A DNA stretch of 64,000 bases from the NCBI RefSeq assembly GCF_005405125.1, contig NZ_BJDL01000007.1, positions 1 to 64,000 on the forward strand, read 5' to 3'. Shown one piece after another: positions 15,829-25,225 of the stretch (position 1 is the stretch's first letter; each line of letters begins with the position of its first letter). Source of the DNA: Lactiplantibacillus songbeiensis (GTDB taxonomy: Bacteria > Bacillota > Bacilli > Lactobacillales > Lactobacillaceae). Both the position numbers and the translations under genes were made by a program. The notes under the pieces are model-generated. The model was not told where the DNA came from. It did no database searches and saw only the letters and a list, made by a program, of their open reading frames with translations.

Positions 15829-17499
15829 TTAAATCCGAATTGTCGTATTACCAAGCTTTTCAATCAACTTCAAGTTTTCGCGATAATCAACCGGCACCGT
15901 AATAATATGCACGCCAGTCTTGGCGGCAACGGCTTGTTTCAGCATCGGTTCAAACTCGCTGGCTTGTGTTACGCGATAACCAACGGCGCCGAAACTTTCA
16001 GCATATTTAACGAAGTCCGGATTACTGAAGTCGACTTCATCATGATGTTCGAGCTCCATATCCATCTTCCACTTGATCAAGCCGTATGAGGCATCTTCCC
16101 AAATCACGATCACTAGATGTAGCTTTTCACGGATCGCGGTTTCGATTTCTTGGGAGTTCATCATAAAGCTGCCGTCACCCATCACGGCGACCACGGTGCG
16201 GTCCGGGTAAGCGAGCTTAGCACCTAATGCCCCGGGCAACGTCCAGGACATCGTTGACAGACCGTTGTCGATTAAGCAGGTATTCGGTAGGTAAGTCTGA
16301 TACAACCGGGCCATCCACATCTTAACGGCCCCGGTATCGACTAACACGATATCGTCATCGGCTAAAGCGGCACGAGTATCGTTAACGATTTTTTGTGGCA
16401 GCATTGGGAAAGCGTCACTGGCGGCCCCGGTGGCGAGTTCCTTTTGAATCATTTCGCGAATCACTGGTTTGCGGTTAGCGTAGTGAATATCTTGTTCCTT
16501 TAGTGCAGCAATTAAGGCGGCTAAGCTGGGCCGGATGTTCGCGATAATGTTGAGTGTGACATCGTAATGGCTATCAGTATCTTGGCGGAACATGTTGATA
16601 TGGATAATCTTCTTGTCGCCCCGCGGATTGATCTTTTTCGGATCAAATTGTTGAATCGAAAAGCCAATCGCGATAATTAGGTCGGCATCGTCAAAGGCGA
16701 AGTTTTCATAATCTTTACGCATAAAACCAACGACCCCGAGGGCATTTTTATGCCGGTCGGACAAGACGCCTTTACTCATAAAGGTGGTGGCAACGGGAAT
16801 ATCTAAGAGCTCACTTAGTTGTTGGACATATTGTTCAGCATGCTTCCAAGTGACCCCATCACCGGCTAAAATGATCGGGTGTTTGGCCCCGGCAATTAAT
16901 TTAACGGCTTTGTCGATATCGCTGGCCGTGGGTTGCGTCACGGAAATTGGTGCAATTGGTAACGGCTTACTTTCAGCATCGGCTGGTGCCATCTCAACGT
17001 CTTGGGGAATGGATAAGTAAGTGGCCCCCGGCTTGTCGCGTTTGGAGATTGAGAACGCTTTACGGACCATTTCGGGCACCGCGTGAGACGTCAGCACCAT
17101 ATTGGCGTATTGGGTCACCGGTTTGAACATAGAGACTAAGTCGATGACTTGATGGGATTCCTTATGCAGTCGATCCAAGCCACCTTGCGCACTAATGGCA
17201 ACCAGTGGGGTGGAGTTGGTTTCGGCATCCGCGACCCCTAACAATAAATTAATGGCGCCAGGGCCTAGGGTGGCGACACAAACGCCGGGGTTACCGGTTA
17301 GGCGGCCATAAACACTGGCCATAAAGGAAGCCCCTTGTTCATGCCGAGTTAAAATAAATTTGATTTTTGTCGATTTGTTAATCGCATCGACTAAGTGAAT
17401 ATTTTCTTCGCCAGGAATACCGAAGACGTATTGGACGCCTTCATTTTCGAGACATGCGACTAATAATTGGGCGGTATTTTGAGTCATTGGGACCGTCAT
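15829..17499 (-). CDS. als: acetolactate synthase-like thiamine diphosphate enzyme
   Basis: A 556-residue ThDP-dependent enzyme. The N-terminal PYR domain has FGIPGEENIH with the catalytic Glu in RHEQGASFMA. The central domain carries HPIILAGDGV, and the C-terminal PP domain has VMGDGSFMMNSQE followed by VIVIWEDASYG. In B. subtilis AlsS the corresponding end reads WNDSTYD. The catabolic type condenses two pyruvates to acetolactate on the way to acetoin. No acetolactate decarboxylase is adjacent. It starts two bases after the permease stop, with AAGGAAGG inside the permease's last codons, so the two are cotranscribed and coupled. Assignment to AlsS rather than another ThDP carboligase is likely but not certain. 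Confidence 0.82.
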   Translation of the reverse strand: MTVPMTQNTAQLLVACLENEGVQYVFGIPGEENIHLVDAINKSTKIKFILTRHEQGASFMASVYGRLTGNPGVCVATLGPGAINLLLGVADAETNSTPLVAISAQGGLDRLHKESHQVIDLVSMFKPVTQYANMVLTSHAVPEMVRKAFSISKRDKPGATYLSIPQDVEMAPADAESKPLPIAPISVTQPTASDIDKAVKLIAGAKHPIILAGDGVTWKHAEQYVQQLSELLDIPVATTFMSKGVLSDRHKNALGVVGFMRKDYENFAFDDADLIIAIGFSIQQFDPKKINPRGDKKIIHINMFRQDTDSHYDVTLNIIANIRPSLAALIAALKEQDIHYANRKPVIREMIQKELATGAASDAFPMLPQKIVNDTRAALADDDIVLVDTGAVKMWMARLYQTYLPNTCLIDNGLSTMSWTLPGALGAKLAYPDRTVVAVMGDGSFMMNSQEIETAIREKLHLVIVIWEDASYGLIKWKMDMELEHHDEVDFSNPDFVKYAESFGAVGYRVTQASEFEPMLKQAVAAKTGVHIITVPVDYRENLKLIEKLGNTTIRI

Positions 17500-17501
17500 A
17501 A

Positions 17502-18881
17502 TTAACCTTCCTTACTGTGAGTGAATTTTTGATGACAATAATAACCTAGATAACAAATTGCCACGAATGGCAGCGTGTAATAAAGGGCGATGCGTTGATT
17601 GGGATCAAACCAGATCAACAGACAGGATAAGCCACTTAAAATAAACGCTAGCCAAGGGACGACCGGATAACCTGGTGTTTGATAGACCAAGTCTTCAAGT
17701 TTGTTGCCGGCTTTTAAATAAGCTTTACGAAAGTTGATCTCCGATAACGCAATCGCCATCCAAACCAGCACAACCGCTAATCCTGAGATTGAGACTAACA
17801 CGAGATAAACGGAGCCCGCAGCATAAACACTTGATAATAATGCGAGAATCCCACCTAACATGCTGGTAATCAGCGCCGGTAACGGCACGTCGCGTTTGGT
17901 TGTTCGCTTAAAAATCTTTGGAATAGTCCCTTCGTTGGCAAGTGACCACAGCATCCGCGTTGACGCGTATAAGCCAGAGTTGGCGGCTGACATGATCGCC
18001 GTTAAGACAACGAAATTCATGATATCCGCGGCATAGGGAATCCCGATGGCTTTAAAGACCAGTACGAAAGGACTTTGAGTGACGCCTGCTTGTTGGTAGG
18101 GGATCAAGGCGGCCATGACGAACATACTGCCGACAAAGAAGATAATCAGCCGCCACAGGGTGGTTCGAATCGCCGTGGGAATCGTGTGGGCGGGATCTTT
18201 AGTTTCGCCCGCAGTAATCCCGATGAGTTCGGTCCCTGAAAAGGCAAAGTTAACCGTCAGCATGGTGGTAAAGACGCCACCGAAGCCATTCGGAAACCAG
18301 CCGTTTTTGTAATAATTGCTTAGAAATGGGGCGTGCGCATGGCCTTGTAAATGTAAGACGCCGACCATCGCCAAGCCACCTAAAATAATGAAGGCAATAA
18401 TCGCAACGACTTTGATGCTGGCAAACCAAAACTCGGCTTCCGCAAACCAGCGCACCGACATCGCGTTGACTGTAAAGATGACGACCATAAAGACTAAACT
18501 CCAGATCCAAGTGGCGATATGCGGGAACCAGTGCTGCATAATTAAGCCAGCCGCCGTGAATTCGGAACCCAGCGCAATCGTCCAGGTGAGCCAGTATAAA
18601 ATGGCGACCGTAAAGCCAGTGCCGGGACCGATGTATTTCTTAGCGTAGACATGAAAAGCACCGGTGTAGGGCATGGCAACGGCTAGTTCGCCGAGACACA
18701 GCATGACTAAATAGACCAAGACGGCGCCAATGGTATAAGCCAAGAGGGTGCCGATGGGTCCTGCTTCGTGAATCGTATAGCCGGAACTTAAAAAGAGCCC
18801 GGTCCCGATGACCCCGCCGAGCGAGATCATCAAGACGTGCCGGGACTCCATTTGCCGGTTGAGATGGGTCTGTTTTGCCAT
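17502..18881 (-). CDS. mmuP: APC-family amino acid permease (S-methylmethionine permease-like)
   Basis: A 459-residue permease with 12 hydrophobic segments. The APC start is [15 protein letters not shown], with the consensus substrate loop in TM1. [16 protein letters not shown] in TM6 is typical of the amino acid transporter group. It is divergent from mmuM across a 106-base gap, the arrangement seen for S-methylmethionine uptake and use, so that substrate is the best guess. Its ribosome site is AGGCGGA. The next gene in the same direction is the acetolactate synthase-like gene. A more general amino acid substrate is possible. Confidence 0.75.
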   Translation of the reverse strand: MAKQTHLNRQMESRHVLMISLGGVIGTGLFLSSGYTIHEAGPIGTLLAYTIGAVLVYLVMLCLGELAVAMPYTGAFHVYAKKYIGPGTGFTVAILYWLTWTIALGSEFTAAGLIMQHWFPHIATWIWSLVFMVVIFTVNAMSVRWFAEAEFWFASIKVVAIIAFIILGGLAMVGVLHLQGHAHAPFLSNYYKNGWFPNGFGGVFTTMLTVNFAFSGTELIGITAGETKDPAHTIPTAIRTTLWRLIIFFVGSMFVMAALIPYQQAGVTQSPFVLVFKAIGIPYAADIMNFVVLTAIMSAANSGLYASTRMLWSLANEGTIPKIFKRTTKRDVPLPALITSMLGGILALLSSVYAAGSVYLVLVSISGLAVVLVWMAIALSEINFRKAYLKAGNKLEDLVYQTPGYPVVPWLAFILSGLSCLLIWFDPNQRIALYYTLPFVAICYLGYYCHQKFTHSKEG

Positions 18882-18987
18882 AAAGAATATCCGCCTGCCT
18901 TGTCAGTTTGAATTAATTAGAATAAAATGAGTAAACTCACCAGTGTCATTAGAATACCATAATTCAATGGTCGAAAGGAAACTGATT

Positions 18988-19917
18988 ATGTCAATAAATA
19001 CATTGAAAACGCTATTACAAAAAGGAATCGTTATTTCCGATGGGGCGATGGCCACGGAATTAGAAAAGCGCGGGGTGGCGACGGATAGTGCGTTGTGGTC
19101 GGCCACGGCGATGCAAAGTCAGCCAGCGGCGATTACGGCGGTCCATCAAAGTTATTTTGCGGCTGGCGCGCAGATTGCCACCACAAATACGTATCAAGCC
19201 AATGTGCCAGCATTCGTGCAGGCCGGGATTCCCGCAATGCAAGCCCGACAACTGATTCAAAAAGCCGTGACGTTGGCTAATCAAGCCCGGGATGATTATG
19301 CGGCGCAACATGCTGATTTTCGTGGCGTGGTCGCCGGTAGTATCGGCCCATACGGCGCATACTTGGCCGATGGTAGTGAATATACGGGCAAGTATCACTT
19401 AGATGAAGTCGCCTATCAAGCTTTTCATCGCGAACGGCTGCAGTTAATCACGCAAGTGGGTGTAGACGTGTTGGCTTTAGAGACAATGCCCAATTTTGAA
19501 GAAGTTCAAGCACTGGTTCATTTAGTGACAACTGAATTCCCTGACCAGCCGTACTGGGTCAGTTTTAGTATTGAAAATCCCACGACGTTATGTGATGGGA
19601 CTTCACTGGCTACAGCGGCGCGTTGGGTTGCGCAACAACCGAATGTCGTGGCGGTCGGCGTTAATTGTACCCGCTTAGAAAATATTGAACCGGCGTTAAA
19701 GACATTGCGGGCTGCGGTCGACATCCCTTTGATCGTTTATCCTAATTCTGGCGATGAATATGATCCAATCACAAAAACGTGGCAACCCAATGCAGATAGC
19801 CAACCTTATGGCTCATTTGTGCCTAGCTGGATGGCCGCCGGAGCGAACGTGATTGGTGGTTGTTGCCGGACAACTCCGGCAGATATTGCGGCAGCGGCTA
19901 AGATTGTTGTGGGGTAA
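18988..19917 (+). CDS. mmuM: homocysteine S-methyltransferase
   Basis: A 309-residue zinc enzyme that transfers a methyl group from S-methylmethionine to homocysteine. The N-terminal VISDGAMATELEKRG, the substrate segment TTNTYQAN, VGVNCTRLE with one Zn-ligand Cys and VIGGCCRTTP with the other two are all intact. I chose the ATG at 18988 with GAAAGGAAA upstream over an earlier in-frame ATG that has no ribosome site. It is divergent from the permease. A small membrane protein follows at five bases. Confidence 0.93.
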   Translation: MSINTLKTLLQKGIVISDGAMATELEKRGVATDSALWSATAMQSQPAAITAVHQSYFAAGAQIATTNTYQANVPAFVQAGIPAMQARQLIQKAVTLANQARDDYAAQHADFRGVVAGSIGPYGAYLADGSEYTGKYHLDEVAYQAFHRERLQLITQVGVDVLALETMPNFEEVQALVHLVTTEFPDQPYWVSFSIENPTTLCDGTSLATAARWVAQQPNVVAVGVNCTRLENIEPALKTLRAAVDIPLIVYPNSGDEYDPITKTWQPNADSQPYGSFVPSWMAAGANVIGGCCRTTPADIAAAAKIVVG

Positions 19918-19922
19918 ACGTG

Positions 19923-20099
19923 ATGATTCCAATTGGCTTATTGGTCGTCATCGTAACCTTGATGAGTTGGTGGTTGGTGCATTTTTACTGGTATCGACGT
20001 GGCTGGCGCATATTTTGGGCGACCTTAGCAGTTCTATTAACCGTGATCGATATTGCTTGGATTGTGTTCATGATTAGAATGGCAACTGTGGTCGATTAA
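19923..20099 (+). CDS. small two-helix membrane protein
   Basis: A 58-residue frame encoding MIPIGLLVVIVTLMSWWLV, then HFYWYRRGW, then a second hydrophobic stretch FWATLAVLLTVIDIAWIVF. The RR pair and the two helices form a typical hairpin topology. It begins five bases after mmuM (a GTG three bases earlier is also possible) and is followed directly by a terminator, so it appears to belong to the mmuM transcript. Function unknown. Confidence 0.65.
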   Translation: MIPIGLLVVIVTLMSWWLVHFYWYRRGWRIFWATLAVLLTVIDIAWIVFMIRMATVVD

Positions 20100-20135
20100 A
20101 AAACACCAACTCAGCTAAATGGGTTGGTGTTTTTG
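20099..20135 (+). terminator. terminator after mmuM and the small membrane protein
   Basis: AAAACACCAAC / GTTGGTGTTTTT hairpin beginning within the stop codon. Confidence 0.85.
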
Positions 20136-20148
20136 TGTGTCTGATATC

Positions 20149-20399
20149 ATGCTTGTTGCAAGTTGGTTTAAATTGCCACTCTGGTTGGGCCAGAATTGGC
20201 TGGAACGTGGTGGCCGCGTTTGGAAGCCAAAGAACGTCTTCCAAGCCGGGCTTTATCTAAGTCGGAAAACCACCGACCAAGATAAATGACACCACTGAGC
20301 CAATTCCGGTCCGCCCGACGTTAAATAACTGATTATTTATTTAAAATACCCTTTTTAGAACCCAACCGGCAGGCGGCAATTTCAATTTACACCAAGTAT
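20149..20399 (+). mobile_element. composite MITE-like repeat (A unit + B end)
   Basis: The left terminal repeat is ATGCTTGTTGCAAGTT. The A unit spans 20174-20324, with hairpin GGAAGCC..GTCTTCC. A shortened B end follows (TTTAGAACCCAACCGG then CAGGCGGCAATTT), and the right terminal repeat is AATTTACACCAAGTAT. It ends three bases before the stop of the next gene. Confidence 0.75.
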
Positions 20400-20401
20400 G
20401 A

Positions 20402-21121
20402 TTAATAGAGTAAAAACATAAAAATCAATTGCAATAACGCGTTGATCATCAAATGCAAGCGAGTACGTCCGAATGACTGTTGCATAAACCAAACCGCAAC
20501 GGTCAAAATGATGGCAACGATGGTTTGCCACGTCATTGGCTGTAAGAAAATCGTAACGACTAGCAAGACACCGCTTAAGGCCGAGACGAGTTGATTAATT
20601 TGTCGCTGCTTACTGAACGTGGGGACATATAAGAAGATATAACTCGCAGCTAAGGGGGTTAGCTTCCATAGAAAGGTCGTTGATAGGTAGTTATTCTGTA
20701 AATAGAAAACAGCGACCGGAATGGTAAAGGTCATCACGATCCCGAAGACCACGAGTCCAAAATAATTTTGCATGCCAAAACGTGGAATCGCCATCACGAA
20801 CAACCAGACACTGCACGTTAAGAGTAAATATAACAGTTCTGATTCACGGGCGATGATATTGGTAAACGCTAATGCAATTGAAATGCCAATCGCAATTAGG
20901 CTCCACTGGGCGCGAATTCGCCGATCTAAAATAATAAAGACGGTGGCGGCAATTGCTAAGGTGTAGCCGATTAGTGGTAACTGCGAACTTGAAAATTGTG
21001 CCGTTTGGAACGATTGGCCGTAATCTAATGCGGCCCACCAACAAATAATACTTTGGATGATCGTGAAAATGCCTAGTTGGACATAATCACGGTTGAGTTT
21101 AAGTTTTCCGATTCGAATCAT
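20402..21121 (-). CDS. multi-pass membrane protein of unknown function
   Basis: A 239-residue protein made almost entirely of hydrophobic helices (about seven or eight), separated by short loops such as LDRRIRAQW and FSKQRQINQ. No enzymatic or transport signature was recognised. A start at ATG 21121 is preceded by AGAAAGAGC. It is a single gene flanked by repeats on both sides. Confidence 0.7.
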   Translation of the reverse strand: MIRIGKLKLNRDYVQLGIFTIIQSIICWWAALDYGQSFQTAQFSSSQLPLIGYTLAIAATVFIILDRRIRAQWSLIAIGISIALAFTNIIARESELLYLLLTCSVWLFVMAIPRFGMQNYFGLVVFGIVMTFTIPVAVFYLQNNYLSTTFLWKLTPLAASYIFLYVPTFSKQRQINQLVSALSGVLLVVTIFLQPMTWQTIVAIILTVAVWFMQQSFGRTRLHLMINALLQLIFMFLLY

Positions 21122-21159
21122 TGGTCACAGCTCTTTCTGGTTAATACGATTGATGCTCA

Positions 21160-21330
21160 TTGAAATTGCCGCCTACCGGTTGGATTTAAAATGTTGAAAC
21201 GCCATGGCCATTTTGAAGTTGAAAACTGGTCTTGACCTAAGTCCGAGAACAGCACGTGTACCAAGCGTTAATAAATTTTTTGACAGTTTCCTCATAAAGA
21301 CTAACTGGCAGACAACCATTTAACTAGCAT
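21160..21330 (+). repeat. truncated B-unit repeat
   Basis: AATTGCCGCCTACCGGTTGG starts the unit. The first half then runs as far as ACCTAAGTCCGAG, where it breaks off. A right terminal repeat remnant (AACTAGCATCAAAAGT) follows at about 21315. Confidence 0.65.
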
Positions 21331-21440
21331 CAAAAGTTGTTTAATATTTTAATCGTACCATAGGGCGCCTGTCCGTCAATCATTTGGAAAGAATCTTTAA
21401 TAATTTACTAAATTGTGGTAGAGTGGTACAGTTATGAGCC

Positions 21441-21632
21441 GTTCCCGAAAGGATAAGAGAGCGTTTGGGCTGAGTGGCCGAAACGTGGTCTGACCAACTG
21501 CGGGCTGTGCCTAGCTACGCTTAACAACCGTTGCCAAACCCGCAACAATTGCTAAGCTAGGCTATGCGCGCCAGCAACCCGTTGGCCAGCCCACTCTTAG
21601 ATGCCTTGTAACCGAAATACCAAAGGGGGAAT
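21441..21632 (+). promoter_or_regulatory. S-MK box (SAM-III) riboswitch of metK
   Basis: The conserved halves are GTTCCCGAAAGGAT (21441-21454) and AGATGCCTTGTAACCGAAAT, followed by GGGGGAA (21625-21631). The second half ends in the metK Shine-Dalgarno, which pairs with GTTCCC when SAM is bound and blocks initiation. The two halves are separated by 146 bases that form a D-type structured repeat in minus orientation, closed by AAGAG/CTCTT and GGGCTG/CAGCCC. The motif identity is established knowledge for Lactobacillales metK; the large insert is read from the sequence. Confidence 0.9.
21455..21600 (-). repeat. D-family structured repeat inside the S-MK box
   Basis: It matches the copy at 22928-23056 in inverted orientation: CCGAAACGTGGTC, then CTACGCTTAA, then CTAAGCTAGGC, AACCCGTTGGCC and CACTCTTAGA. 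The inner stem here is TTAGCAA/TTGTTAA, where other copies have TAAGGTGG/CCACCTTA or AATCAC/GTGATT. Confidence 0.8.
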
Positions 21633-21638
21633 TATAAA

Positions 21639-22838
21639 ATGAGTGAGAGACACCTATTTACATCGGAATCAGTATCTGAAGGCCATCCCGACAAGATCGC
21701 GGATCAAATCAGTGATTCCATCTTAGACGCCATGTTGGCGCAAGATCCAAAAGCACGGGTTGCCGTGGAAACATCCGTTACGACTGGTCTAGTATTAGTT
21801 TTCGGTGAAGTTTCGACGACCGCTTATGTTGATATTCAAAAGGTTGTTCGTAATACGATTAAATCAATCGGTTATACGGATGGCCAATACGGGTTTGATG
21901 GTGACAACTGTGCCGTCTTAGTTGCTTTAGACGAACAGTCACCAGACATCGCGCAAGGGGTCGATGATTCCTTAGAAACGCGTGAAGGTAACGGCGATCC
22001 GCTCGATCAAATCGGGGCCGGTGATCAAGGGATGATGTTTGGCTATGCCATTAACGAAACGCCTGAATACATGCCATTACCAATCTCATTGAGCCACCGT
22101 TTGATGCGCAAGATTGCGGCACTCCGCAAGGCTGGCACCGTCAAATGGTTACGGCCCGATGCTAAATCTCAAGTGACCGTTGAATATGATGATGCTGGTC
22201 AACCTAAACGAGTTGATACGGTCGTTGTGTCAACACAACATGATCCCGATGTTGACTTGGCCACGATTCGCCAAACGGTGATCGACCAAGTTATCAAGGC
22301 CGTGATTCCTGCTAACTTGTTAGATGACCAAACGAAGTATCTCGTGAATCCAACCGGTCGTTTTGTGATTGGTGGGCCACAAGGGGATGCTGGTTTGACT
22401 GGTCGGAAGATTATCGTGGATACTTACGGTGGCTTCGCTCATCATGGTGGTGGCGCGTTCTCCGGTAAGGATGCCACGAAGGTTGACCGTTCCGCAAGTT
22501 ATGCCGCGCGTTACATTGCGAAAAACATTGTCGCAGCTGGTTTAGCTGACCAAATCGAAGTTCAATTAGCTTATGCCATTGGGGTTGCACAACCCGTTTC
22601 GATTGCCGTTGATACGGCCGGCACTGGTAAAGTTAGCGATGATGCTTTAATTGAAGCTATTCGCAAAAACTTTGATTTACGTCCAGCTGGGATTATTCAA
22701 ATGTTAGACTTACAACGGCCAATTTACCGTCAAACGGCGGCTTATGGTCATTTCGGTCGGACTGACATTGATTTGCCTTGGGAACATACTGATAAAGTTG
22801 ACGCCTTAAAAGCTGAATTTGAAGAACTTAATAAATAA
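21639..22838 (+). CDS. metK: S-adenosylmethionine synthetase
   Basis: A 399-residue enzyme that makes SAM from methionine and ATP. The signatures are complete: [19 protein letters not shown] near the start, [12 protein letters not shown] near 120, [14 protein letters not shown] near 250 and [17 protein letters not shown]. The length is normal. The ribosome site GGGGGA is part of the S-MK box, so synthesis should be shut off by its own product. A terminator follows 50 bases after the stop. Confidence 0.98.
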   Translation: MSERHLFTSESVSEGHPDKIADQISDSILDAMLAQDPKARVAVETSVTTGLVLVFGEVSTTAYVDIQKVVRNTIKSIGYTDGQYGFDGDNCAVLVALDEQSPDIAQGVDDSLETREGNGDPLDQIGAGDQGMMFGYAINETPEYMPLPISLSHRLMRKIAALRKAGTVKWLRPDAKSQVTVEYDDAGQPKRVDTVVVSTQHDPDVDLATIRQTVIDQVIKAVIPANLLDDQTKYLVNPTGRFVIGGPQGDAGLTGRKIIVDTYGGFAHHGGGAFSGKDATKVDRSASYAARYIAKNIVAAGLADQIEVQLAYAIGVAQPVSIAVDTAGTGKVSDDALIEAIRKNFDLRPAGIIQMLDLQRPIYRQTAAYGHFGRTDIDLPWEHTDKVDALKAEFEELNK

Positions 22839-22888
22839 AACGGTGACGATTCCAACAGATCGTGACGGTCTGTAGGTACTCGACGCTA

Positions 22889-22919
22889 AAAGCGACCTCT
22901 TTTTGGGGTTGCTTTTTTA
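22889..22919 (+). terminator. terminator of metK
   Basis: AAGCGACC tctttttg GGGTTGCTTTTTT hairpin and T run. Confidence 0.85.
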
Positions 22920-22927
22920 TTATGGTC

Positions 22928-23056
22928 AGAGCGTTCAGGCCAACGGGTTGAAGGTGAGCATTGCCTAGCTAAGGTGGTGACTCGGTGAACTTTCCGAGTG
23001 GCCACCTTAGCGTAGCAAGCGCAGCCTTCAGTTGGCCTGGACACGTTTCGGCAAAT
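22928..23056 (+). repeat. D-family structured repeat after metK
   Basis: An extended hairpin. CAGGCCAAC pairs with GTTGGCCTG, GAAGG with CCTTC, and CTAGCTAAGGTGG with CCACCTTAGCGTAGC. Constant words GCCTAGC and GCGTAGCAA flank the variable inner stem. It begins nine bases after the metK terminator. Confidence 0.8.
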
Positions 23057-23087
23057 TAGCAATAGCGTGGTTAGATAGTAACTTATC

Positions 23088-23348
23088 ACGCTTGGTGCTA
23101 GTTGGATCAGGTTGCCACTCTGGTTGGTCCAGAATCGGCTGGAACGTGGTGGCCACGTTTTCGAGCCGAAGGGCGGTCTCGAAAGCCGGGCTTTATCTAA
23201 GTCGAAACCCACGACTAAGATAAACGACACCACTGAGCCAATTCTGGCCCGCCCGACGTTAATGAACAGGTATCTATGAATGAACGATTGCTGTTCAGCA
23301 AGTCTCTTAGCCGAGTAGTCGGCGGTAATTCTAACTAGTACTAAGGGC
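23088..23348 (+). mobile_element. composite MITE-like repeat (A unit)
   Basis: Left terminal repeat ACGCTTGGTGCTAGTT, A unit 23113-23262 with TTTTCGAGCC..GGTCTCGAAA, a residual B-type end (TCTTAGCCGAG), and right terminal repeat AACTAGTACTAAGGGC. Confidence 0.78.
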
Positions 23349-23506
23349 ATGACCAGTATGTTTGTTAAGATTAAAGATTGTGCGTGTTGATTATTGATTT
23401 GAATAGGTCAACCTAGCTAAGGCTATTGATAATTGGACCATATTTCAACGGTACTACTCGGCTAAAAATGAATTTGTCTTAAACTATAATCACAAAAAAG
23501 CACTTA

Positions 23507-23668
23507 ATTAGCGCAGGGCGGGCTGGATTGATGCTCAGTGGTGTCGTTTGACTTAGATCGGGTGAATTTTCCCGGTCTTAGTCAAAGCCCGGCTTGTGAG
23601 ACCGAACTGTGGCTCACAAACGCGGCCACCACGTTCCAGCATCAATCCAGCCCAACCGCAGCGGCAAA
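23507..23668 (-). repeat. A-prime subtype structured repeat
   Basis: Outer arms GGGCTGGATTGATGCT and AGCATCAATCCAGCCC are perfectly complementary. The inner stem TTTGACTAAGACCGGG pairs with CCCGATCTAAGTCAAA on the minus strand. It ends 40 bases before the efflux transporter start and could influence its leader. Confidence 0.82.
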
Positions 23669-23707
23669 TTTATACTAACTAGATTTAAAAAAGAGAAGGA
23701 GAAATAC

Positions 23708-25225
23708 ATGCAACAGCGTAAAACCAACGTGATGGCAGTCACCATTGCCATTTACGTGGCCACGTTCATGAGTGCGATTGAAGGGACAATTGTCTCGACC
23801 GCGTTGCCAACGATTGTCGGCGACTTGCACGGGGTCGCTTTAATGAACTGGGTCTTTTCGATTTATTTATTGACCAACGCCATGATGACGCCAATTTATG
23901 GCAAGCTGACTGATTTAGTCGGCCGTAAACCCGTCATGCAAGCGGGATTACTGATTTTTATTATCGGGTCCATGATGAGTGGGCTATCTGATTCGATGCC
24001 GACGCTGATTTTTTGGCGGGCGATTCAAGGGATTGGGGCTGGGGCGTTGATGCCGGTCTCAATGACGATTATTGCGGATATTTATTCGTTTGAACGGCGG
24101 GCAAAAGTTCTTGGATTTAACAGTTCTGCCTGGGGGATTGCCTCCGTATTGGCACCGTTAATCGGGGGCTTGATCGTGGATAAATTAAGCTGGCACTGGA
24201 TTTTCTTCATTAACGTTCCCGTGGGCTTAATTACCTTGATCTTATTTCAAGTTTATCTGCGTGAACCAAAACGGCATAATGACGTTAAAGTTGATTATCT
24301 AGGTAGCTTTTGGTTAATGCTATTTTTACTATGCTTAATGCTCAGTTTCCAATTATTGGGAAATACGACAATTAGCTGGCCAGCGGTTATCGGGGCGTGG
24401 ATCATCAGTGCATTGAGTTTATGGCTCTTTATCCGGCGTGAAAGTCGGACCCCTGAACCGGTTATTTCACTCAAGTTATTTAAAAATCATACTTTTGTGA
24501 TTCAAAATGCTGTCGCAGCTTTAATCAGTGGGTTCTTGATGGGGGTAGAAGTGTATATCCCAACTTGGACGCAAGGTATTTTAGGTGTGCCGGCTTCCTT
24601 AGCTGGTTTCGCGGTGACGCCGAGTTCCTTGATGTGGATTATCGGGTCATTCGTGACGGGTCGTTTGCTGGCCAAATGGGCGCCTCGACGCATTATCTAT
24701 TTGAGCTTAGCCTTTATTGCGGTGACCGGGATATGCTTAGCCGTGATTCCCGTTTCAACGGCATTTGCTTGGTTCTTCTTGATTACTGCCGTTGGTGGGG
24801 TTGGTTTCGGGATCGTGATTACCGCGACGACCGTAACGTCACAACATTTAGTGTCACCCAAAACAGTTGGGGTCGCGACATCGTTTAATACGTTGAGTCG
24901 GACGATTGGGCAAACGTTGATGATTTCAGTCTTTGGGATTGCGTTAAACGTTGGGATGAATCAAGGGATTCAAGGCCATCCGGGGACGAATATGGCGATG
25001 ATGAACAAGTTGATCAATCCACAGACAGCAACGGAATTACCGGCTAAATTATTGCCAACTTTGCGCGGCATTTTATATACCGGCCTTCATTGGGTCTACT
25101 TAATTGGGTTGGGCTTGATTCTCTTGGCTGTTTTGGTGAACAGTCTGGATCGTGGCCCACAATTGACAGCGGCCCAGCATGCTGAACAGCTACATCGAGA
25201 TGAACATGATGACGCGACGGACTAA
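23708..25225 (+). CDS. DHA2-type MFS multidrug transporter
   Basis: A 505-residue protein with 14 predicted helices, the EmrB/QacA layout. The motif-A loop GKLTDLVGRKPVM follows helix 2, and the motif-C-like segment GFNSSAWGIASVLAPLIGG lies in helix 5. The N-terminal IEGTIVSTALPTIVGDL is typical of proton-driven drug exporters. I placed the start at ATG 23708, with AAGGAG nine bases upstream; the frame is open further upstream only because it runs through the repeat. The downstream hydrolase overlaps its end. Confidence 0.88.
   Translation: MQQRKTNVMAVTIAIYVATFMSAIEGTIVSTALPTIVGDLHGVALMNWVFSIYLLTNAMMTPIYGKLTDLVGRKPVMQAGLLIFIIGSMMSGLSDSMPTLIFWRAIQGIGAGALMPVSMTIIADIYSFERRAKVLGFNSSAWGIASVLAPLIGGLIVDKLSWHWIFFINVPVGLITLILFQVYLREPKRHNDVKVDYLGSFWLMLFLLCLMLSFQLLGNTTISWPAVIGAWIISALSLWLFIRRESRTPEPVISLKLFKNHTFVIQNAVAALISGFLMGVEVYIPTWTQGILGVPASLAGFAVTPSSLMWIIGSFVTGRLLAKWAPRRIIYLSLAFIAVTGICLAVIPVSTAFAWFFLITAVGGVGFGIVITATTVTSQHLVSPKTVGVATSFNTLSRTIGQTLMISVFGIALNVGMNQGIQGHPGTNMAMMNKLINPQTATELPAKLLPTLRGILYTGLHWVYLIGLGLILLAVLVNSLDRGPQLTAAQHAEQLHRDEHDDATD

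Noticed and set aside
22886-23350. Open frames running through the repeats after metK, and similar ones at 10023-10379, 33291-33523 and 37245-37439
   Set aside because: They are artefacts of the composite repeats, which are non-coding and vary by insertions and deletions between copies that are not multiples of three.
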